Positions 58,101-64,000 of a stretch of DNA of 64,000 bases are shown here, in pieces. Origin of the DNA: Vitrella brassicaformis (Eukaryota > Sar > Vitrellaceae); contig CDMY01000266.1 in the NCBI GenBank assembly GCA_001179505.1, forward strand, positions 65,788-129,787, given 5' to 3'. The position numbers and the translations under genes are program-made. Each line of letters starts with the position of its first letter. Position 1 is the stretch's first letter. A model generated the notes under the pieces. That model ran no database searches and was not told the DNA's origin. It saw nothing but the letters and a program-made list of their open reading frames with translations.

Positions 58101-61100
58101 AAGCCGAACGGGCCGCACGAGAGCGTGGTATTGCCTGAGGCAATGCATGGCAGCAGGTAGAACTGGTTGACCACGTTGGTCTCCATCAGCCGCAGCAAGG
58201 AGGAAGAGTGCGCCTGTGGCGAGTCACTCGCGAGAGGGAACAGCATCAGCTCGTCTCCTGGGCTGAGGCCGCTGCCCGTCAGAGTGACTGACAGCTGCGG
58301 AGAACAAGCGACAGATACGTACATGTCTCTGTGTAGTGTGCTCTGTGTGTGTGACCAATTACTTGGAATCCGACGTGTGGCTTCCGTGAGACATCCACTG
58401 ACTCGACGGTTGCTTGCACTGCTCAGCGCACATCGCGTGCAACAAGACAGAGAGGCACATCGATTGACACAAAGGGGTGTCCTGTATGTTACCAATGCAT
58501 GTCTGGGAGTCCTTGTCAAGTCGGGCGTTGCTGGCACACCCACATGTGAAGCCACCCAGTGTGTTCTCGCAGGTCCCTTCACAGTTGTGGGTGCCCGATG
58601 CACACTCGTCCAAATCTGAACAGGCGAGACACACTCACCACAACACGCGTGTGTTTTTCCTCTCTCATGGTGACTTACCGTAGAATAGTCCGTGGTACGA
58701 GTAAAAGATATTGCCTGAGCCGTAAGAGTCCTTGACGGTCCCCTCGTTGAGTGTGACGGTCACCCGCCCCTGTGAAGGGACCTGGAGGACTAGGTCCAGA
58801 TACAGCTGTTGTCGAATAGTGGCTTCGACCAAGAGGGCATTCGACAGCTGCACACATGCATTCGCATTGATGTGGGAACACACACACACGGTCCCGACCT
58901 TACCAATATTCTGTCGGTGTTGATGTCCCGCACGGCCTCGGAGAAGTGCAGAGTGAGCACATGTCCGTCGCGGCTGATCACAACCGTGTCATTATTGTCG
59001 GGGACCAGCACGCGGGGCGGAATGATCTCTGCACGACAAATAGAGACAGACCCGATGGATGCTTACATGCATCTGGCCAACACATCAGGTGTCTCCCTGC
59101 AGATACCAGTCGTTTGAACCCATTCCCTGCTAGCTTGGTCTGTGACTGTTCCGCCCTCGTCAATCGCAATACACGAGATCGTGTACATCGTGTTCGACAG
59201 AAGCCCGGTAAAGACAAACTCGGCGGTGAAGTGGTCAAACTCTGACACGGCGGCCCTCTGCTGCATTGGCGAGACACTGGTGGTGGGCGGTTCGTTGACG
59301 AGATCGAAGTCCTGTGGAGTATGTGTGGCTGTGTCGCTGGGTGTGAGCGGCTGGCAGAAGATCTCGGACGTCTCGCTCACTGTCACGGTGACGGTGATGG
59401 TCTCCTCAGTCACCACAATGGTCGACGAGTCAAGCATTACAGAGGGAGCCGTGATGTCTGCAAACACAAGCAACCAAGAGACACACGACACACGCAAGAT
59501 GCTGCTCCCTTTTTCGTCTGTCCTGCCTGCAGGTCTTCCCCCACCGTATGGGATCTCAAACGCCGCTATTCTGTGGTTCTTGTTGCCGGCCATGTCGGTG
59601 ATGCTGCCTACCGGCACCGTGACCTCCACCATGCCCTCGCTGATGGCCTTCACTTGCAGGATCTTGGCATTGTCCTGGGAGGGATTGTCGCTCATCGACA
59701 CTATCCTGGCGTTGGAGAGGCTGAAGACTTCCTCTGTAAAGGGCTGCACTGGCTCTGACAAGACCATGTCGATGTTGAAGGCCCTGTTTCGTGTGCGGGG
59801 GGCAGCGGACGAATACATAGTGATCTCAGGCGGGATGGGATCTGTCAAAAGGACGTGGTGACCGCATCCGTCCATCCGTGTGCGTCTCTCACTCACCGTA
59901 GAGGACCGTGATGGTGTTTGACGCGAGATTTGTAAGCCCGTCTGTGTCTTGGACTGCCCCAGCATCCAGCTGCGCCTGCACTGTGCCACCGTCAGTCTTG
60001 TCAACGGGCACCCGCAGCGCAGCCGTGTATGACGTGGGGCTGTTGCGGTCAAGCCTGGTCGCCGTCGTGGGCATGCTGTCGATGAGAAAGTGGTCAGAGA
60101 AGTCTGTGGCCGTGATGGGGTTGCTGAAGGTGATATAAATGTCGAATGTGGCCGTGTTGAAGGGGCTGGACGCAGACAGGGTCGGCCTGGTGATCCACTC
60201 GATAGCTTGCGGCGCCTTAAGGTAGTCTGCAGTGCACACATTCCCACAAGTACAAAGATCACTGGGTTTCACTGAGAGTGTGCTTGACCGAATGTGACGA
60301 CGAGCGGGAGGGAGGCCTCGTTTGGCTGATTGTACACATCCACCGCCAGCCCCTCCTTCGCAACTATCGTGATGGTCTCCTGGAGCGGCGCCACGTCAAA
60401 CTCATACGAATTGTCAGTAACACTTCTCAGCCCGGCGCTCACAATCTCCCCATTGGCAACCTCCAGTGCGGCCAGGCTGGTGACGGTCACCCTTTTGCTG
60501 AAGCTTATTTCCACAGTGAATGGCGATGCTGTGGTGAGATTGCTGCCGCTGGCCATGTACACCACTGCTGTCGGCGCGTCACTCTCTGCACACAGCGCGC
60601 GCACACAAGCGAGACACGAAGGAGATACACTGACTGGGCTGTGTGCGCTCGTTCTTCATCGACCGATTCTCACTGTATTCGAGGTGCAGGTGGGCCGCTT
60701 CATTGCCTCGATAGGGCACAGCGCTATCAAAGACACTGAGGGCGGGAAGGCTGACAGAGATGTTGCCCTCTACAGTCGGGGAGAGGTCCAGCATGGCCTT
60801 GCTGATGGCGCCACCACTCGACGGCTCTGTCCTAAGGTTGGATGTCACCACAGACCCGGTGAGGGAGCTGTCGTGAGGCACCACAGTGAAGACGAGATCG
60901 CTGACACTGAAGTCGGTCACTCGCTTGTCGAAGGTAAGCGTCAGCTGGATGGGCAGCGACCGCCATAGCGTCTGGGAGCTCGACAATACGACGCCCAGGG
61001 GCCGCACTGAAGACACACAGACACGGCCCGCCACCTATTCTGAAATGTATGGCTGAGTGGTTAGCTCACCGTATGTGATGATGAATTCTCTTTCCGGGTT

Positions 61101-63071
61101 TGGTGTGGCCCTCTCGTCCTCCACAATGCCAGACGGCAGGGTCACGGTCACCGTCGTCGTGTTGTCGTCGCCAGTGGGCTCGTCCGGCACGATTGTCACC
61201 TCATATGTGGCCGGGCCGGTCGGGCGGATCTCAGTCACCGTGCCGTTGGTGATGTTGACGTCTTTCGGTGTGACCTCTCCACCCCCGCCCGTCGCCCCTG
61301 GCCCGGGCCTGACTGTCTCGCCAAAGTCAATCTCTATCACGATGGGCACGTCATGATAATGCTCAAAAGGGTCGACCAGAGACGGACCAGGCAGACCTGA
61401 ACGGACGCGGGCGACGTTTTGTTGACTATAATTGCGTGGCTTGTGCCCACCTACCGTAATCAAGGGTCATTGAGGCGACGTAGTTGCCTCGATAGGGTAC
61501 GGATGCATCAGTGACGGCGTAGTAGGGCACGGCCAATGCAATACGGGCACTGGCTGTCGGCATCACCTCCATCGTGACCCTCCTCACAGGTCCTGTCTCG
61601 GGGTCAGTAAAGACCTTCGTCTGTCTCCACGATTCGAGCGTCACTCCAGTGTTGGCGAGGGATCGATTGTACGGCACCATCCGCATATAGATATCGTCTT
61701 TGGGTCGATCCCTGTTGAAGACTACCGGGGTGTCGAAAGTGATCTCCACCTCGACTGGCGGGGAGTGCCAGCTCCGCTTGGAGGATGTCAGATTGACAAG
61801 GATGGGATGTACTGCACACGCACACAAACGACAAAGGACGTCGACACGAAGAGGTGAGGAGTGAATATCTGCTGCTCACCGTAGAATGGAAGAGTGAAGT
61901 TCATGACAGGGTTGGGCTGCCCCAGCACGTCTTGCATCACACCTTCCGGAACCGTCAGCGTGATATATGTCTTGTTATCGAGGCTCAGTGACGCATTTGG
62001 AGGCACAATGCTGACATTGTATGCCGAATCGCTTCCATCCACCAGCCTGACATCAAGGACCGTCCCGTTCTGAGCCCACATATCGGTGAAGTCGAGCTCT
62101 CGCCCATCGACCGCCGGGCCAGGCACCACAGACTCGCCAAAGTCGATTGTCGCCACAACGGGTACGTCCTGATACAGCTCGGGAGAATTGACAATGGTCG
62201 GTACGGGAAGACCAGTCTTGGGAAAGCACTCCCTGTCCGTTGCGGCCTCGTCATAAGAATCCATAAGCGAGTAGAAGATTTTGCATCCTGGTTCGGCGGG
62301 GTGCAGAGTGATCTCAATGCCCGTGCACTGCCGGTCGTGGAAGCAGTGGATGGAGCAGTCACGCCGGCGGTATAGATTGCTGAGGTCCGCAATGTCGCTC
62401 GGAGGGCTGATGGGCATAAGCTTGTACGCACCTGATTGCTGCCCCTCGCCGCAAGTGCTGCAGCGGCACGCACCGGGCTTGCTGGGGCCTGTCAGTGTGC
62501 ACACAAAACAAACAATGGGGACTCCAGAATAGGGTTTTGTCATTTCGCTGACCTCCATCCATCTGACTGTCTTTCCGCAGGATGCACTCCGCTTCCCCCG
62601 AGCTGCTGTTGGCGGCCCGCGGCAGGCTTTTCGGGCCGTAGTGCACCTCGCAGCGCCTCTCCAGCCCCAGGGCAACCTCGTACATGGAGCAGATCGGGTG
62701 TGCCAGGCACAGCCTGGCGCACTCCTGTCGCCGCGCAGCGAGGTCATTGAGGGGGATGGATTGGTTGAGAAAGATGTCGCTTGAGTAGGTGAAGTGATAG
62801 CCACTGGGTGGGCAGTCGCCGTCGCAGATACAAGGACCGCTGGAGGGGGACTCTGCAAATGGAGCCAACAAATTGGCAAAGAATTCACACGTAAGTGAAC
62901 AGACCGCCGTGGACACTTACCGTATACGGTGTTGTACTTGGCGACGACGGGATTGCCTGCAACCAAGGATGCCATCACCGTCCAGCAGACACGTATTCGC
63001 CATGGATTTCGCTCCCAGCACACACCTGCAGTGCCGATGGCAGCCGCCAGCGCGGCTATGACCCCAAGCAT
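49125..63071 (-). CDS. Giant REJ/GPS polycystin-like multi-domain receptor
   Basis: Reading right to left: start ATG 63071 with a signal peptide-like [17 protein letters not shown]/apple-like Cys-rich exons (62852-62554 and the first part of 62488-61880); about nine Ig-like beta modules (62200-58679); an EGF-like exon ([16 protein letters not shown]); further beta modules (58300-56250); a REJ-like region (about 56360-54070); a GPS/GAIN cleavage box ([21 protein letters not shown]-like, about 53430-53500); a first membrane helix ([13 protein letters not shown]); a long cytosolic part with a coiled coil ([17 protein letters not shown]); then several membrane helices ([51 protein letters not shown]), with [18 protein letters not shown] as in polycystins. 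It ends with TGA at 49125-49127. The frame breaks once at a G6 run (55335-55340; one more base restores it) and once near 57850. I see no PLAT domain. A split into two genes near 57.85 kb is the main alternative. Confidence 0.6.
58679..62488 (-). repeat. Exon-per-module Ig-like domain array
   Basis: Exons 62488-61880, 61811-61455, 61396-61070, 61006-60674, 60586-60289, 60226-59897, 59841-59545, 59457-59107 and the pair 59028-58904/58847-58679 mostly encode one Ig-like module each of about 95-120 residues. The module starts with a Pro-containing strand ([19 protein letters not shown]), has a central VTVTVP-type strand ([30 protein letters not shown]) and usually ends with Tyr/Phe-Gly. Seven module exons end at TAC or TTC plus G before the GT, so their introns share phase 1 and position. 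This resembles SbsA/Big-type Ig-like repeats found in large surface proteins. Confidence 0.75.
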
Positions 63072-63200
63072 GAGGAAGGGCGGTGAGGAAGCCGTTGAGG
63101 GGAAGGGCGCTAGCCCCAGGGGGCGGGGAGAAGGGAGGGGCCCGCGAGCTGGCAGTGTGGGGCCCGCCGTGGGGCCTGGTAGGCTGGTCCTCCCCGCTCC

Positions 63201-64000
63201 ATGGACGGATCCATACACCACGACTCCATCGACCGTCCCGCGAGGCCGGTGCGCCGCTCGGTCCGATGCCTGTGCCACCTGGGAAAGATTTTAAAGAGCG
63301 CCGATGTGACCAAGCGTTCCAATGCAGCACGTCAGATCCGGGAGCTGCTGTCCATCGAGCTGCCGTCCGTCACCCAGGCCGTCGTCGACGCCGGAATGGT
63401 GCCCCCATTAGTCGAGCTGCTGAAGGAGCATACGCGGCCGCGCATACAGCACGAGGCGGTATGGAGCCTGACTAACATAGCAAGCGGCACGTCCGAGCAG
63501 ACCGCGGCCGTTGTGGATGCAGGAGCCGTCCCCGCCCTCGTCCATTTAGTTTCGTCGCCCGACGACCAAGTCGCCGACCAGGCCACGTGGGCGCTGGGCA
63601 ACATGCAGGAGAGTCTGCCGCCTTTCGCGATATGGTTCTCGAGGCGGGGGGTCTGCTGCCGCTGCTGCAGCTGCTTGATGAGAGCCAGGAGAAGATGTTC
63701 ATCCTCGACAACGGCACCTTCCTGTTGGAGCACCTGTGCGGCACTAGGCCTCTCCCGGAGTTCGACAAGGTGTCGGCCGCTCTTCCCACCCTCGCCAACC
63801 TCATCAAGGACCACGACAGCGAAAGGGTGTTGACTAGCGCGTGCTATGCGCTGTCGTGCCTCAGCGAGGGAGGCCATGAGAGCGTGGAGGCCCTCATCCA
63901 CGCGGACGGGCTGTGCAGCCGGCTGGTGGATTTGTTGCAGCACGATAGCGATGATGTGGTCACCAAGGCCCTCGAGGCAATCGGCAACATAGCAGGGGGT
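63201..64000 (+). CDS. Importin-alpha-like armadillo protein (partial, frameshifted)
   Basis: Runs off the window end. Armadillo repeats of the nuclear-import receptor importin alpha are clear: VVDAGMVPPLVELL, then HEAVWSLTNIASGTSEQT and ADQATWALGN, then after a shift GESAAFRDMVLEAGGL, MFILDNGTFLLEHLC, SACYALSCLSEGG and ALEAIGNIAGG. The family normally reads GNIAG at the shift point; here one base is missing after 63604, so the frame passes from the first part to the second only if it is restored. The basic importin-beta-binding N-terminus is not visible; the chosen ATG at 63201 gives only 30 residues before the repeats, and an acceptor-like TTTTAAAG at 63290-63297 suggests missing 5' exons. 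It is either a decayed or N-truncated copy or a sequencing error in an intact gene. Confidence 0.7.

Overview
The window is nuclear DNA of an intron-dense eukaryote, not a prokaryote. Nearly every gene is split into many short exons, with GT-AG (occasionally GC-AG) introns of roughly 40-130 bases loaded with (TG)n, (TCTG)n and (CATC)n repeats. Gene content points to a flagellated single-celled eukaryote: a DNAJB13/RSP16-type radial-spoke protein, a TRAPPC13-like trafficking subunit, a tyrosine-kinase-like kinase, importin alpha and a polycystin-type REJ/GPS receptor. Two proteins begin with presequences resembling a signal peptide followed by a plastid transit peptide. Together this suggests an alga with a complex plastid, most likely a chromerid alveolate such as Vitrella brassicaformis; that assignment is inference. 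I saw no tRNA, rRNA or CRISPR. Two 300-base N blocks (21038-21337 and 41941-42240) are scaffold gaps.

Layout. 1-4400: frameshifted, exon-like fragments of unrecognised proteins, followed by one orphan gene whose four exons splice in frame (3202-4325). 4422-26100: a gene-rich block holding a TRAPPC13-like protein (-), a 2OG-Fe(II) oxygenase (+), a nucleoredoxin-like protein (-), a TPR/IQ protein (+), an acidic J-domain protein (-), an alpha/beta-hydrolase-CYTH fusion (+), a non-LTR retrotransposon fragment (-) interrupted by a gap, a DMT-type transporter (+) and a small zinc-ribbon protein (-). 26727-35029: DNAJB13/RSP16 (+), a frameshifted kinase-like pseudogene (-) and a membrane-anchored aspartyl protease with a long unrecognised tail (+).

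35461-39550: a second block of unassigned, partly broken exons. Its 3' end carries a 20-base motif also found just 3' of the first orphan block, with a weaker version 3' of the kinase-like pseudogene. 39731-43504: two tandem copies of a secreted cysteine-containing protein gene; the left copy is dead and the right copy runs into a gap. 43768-46807: TKL kinase (-). 47041-48456: an unrecognised, possibly plastid-targeted protein (+). 49125-63071: one very large receptor-like gene (-) built from PAN-like, repeated Ig-like, EGF, REJ, GPS and multi-TM parts. 63201-64000: start of an importin-alpha-like gene (+) with a one-base frameshift.

Genes are mostly arranged in divergent pairs with short shared upstream regions (about 90-250 bases) and convergent pairs with repeat-filled spacers. 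There is no operon-like or cassette logic. The neighbours look like ordinary housekeeping and cell-surface genes interspersed with three decayed or orphan blocks. Several otherwise intact genes carry single-base frameshifts, more easily explained by assembly error than by decay.
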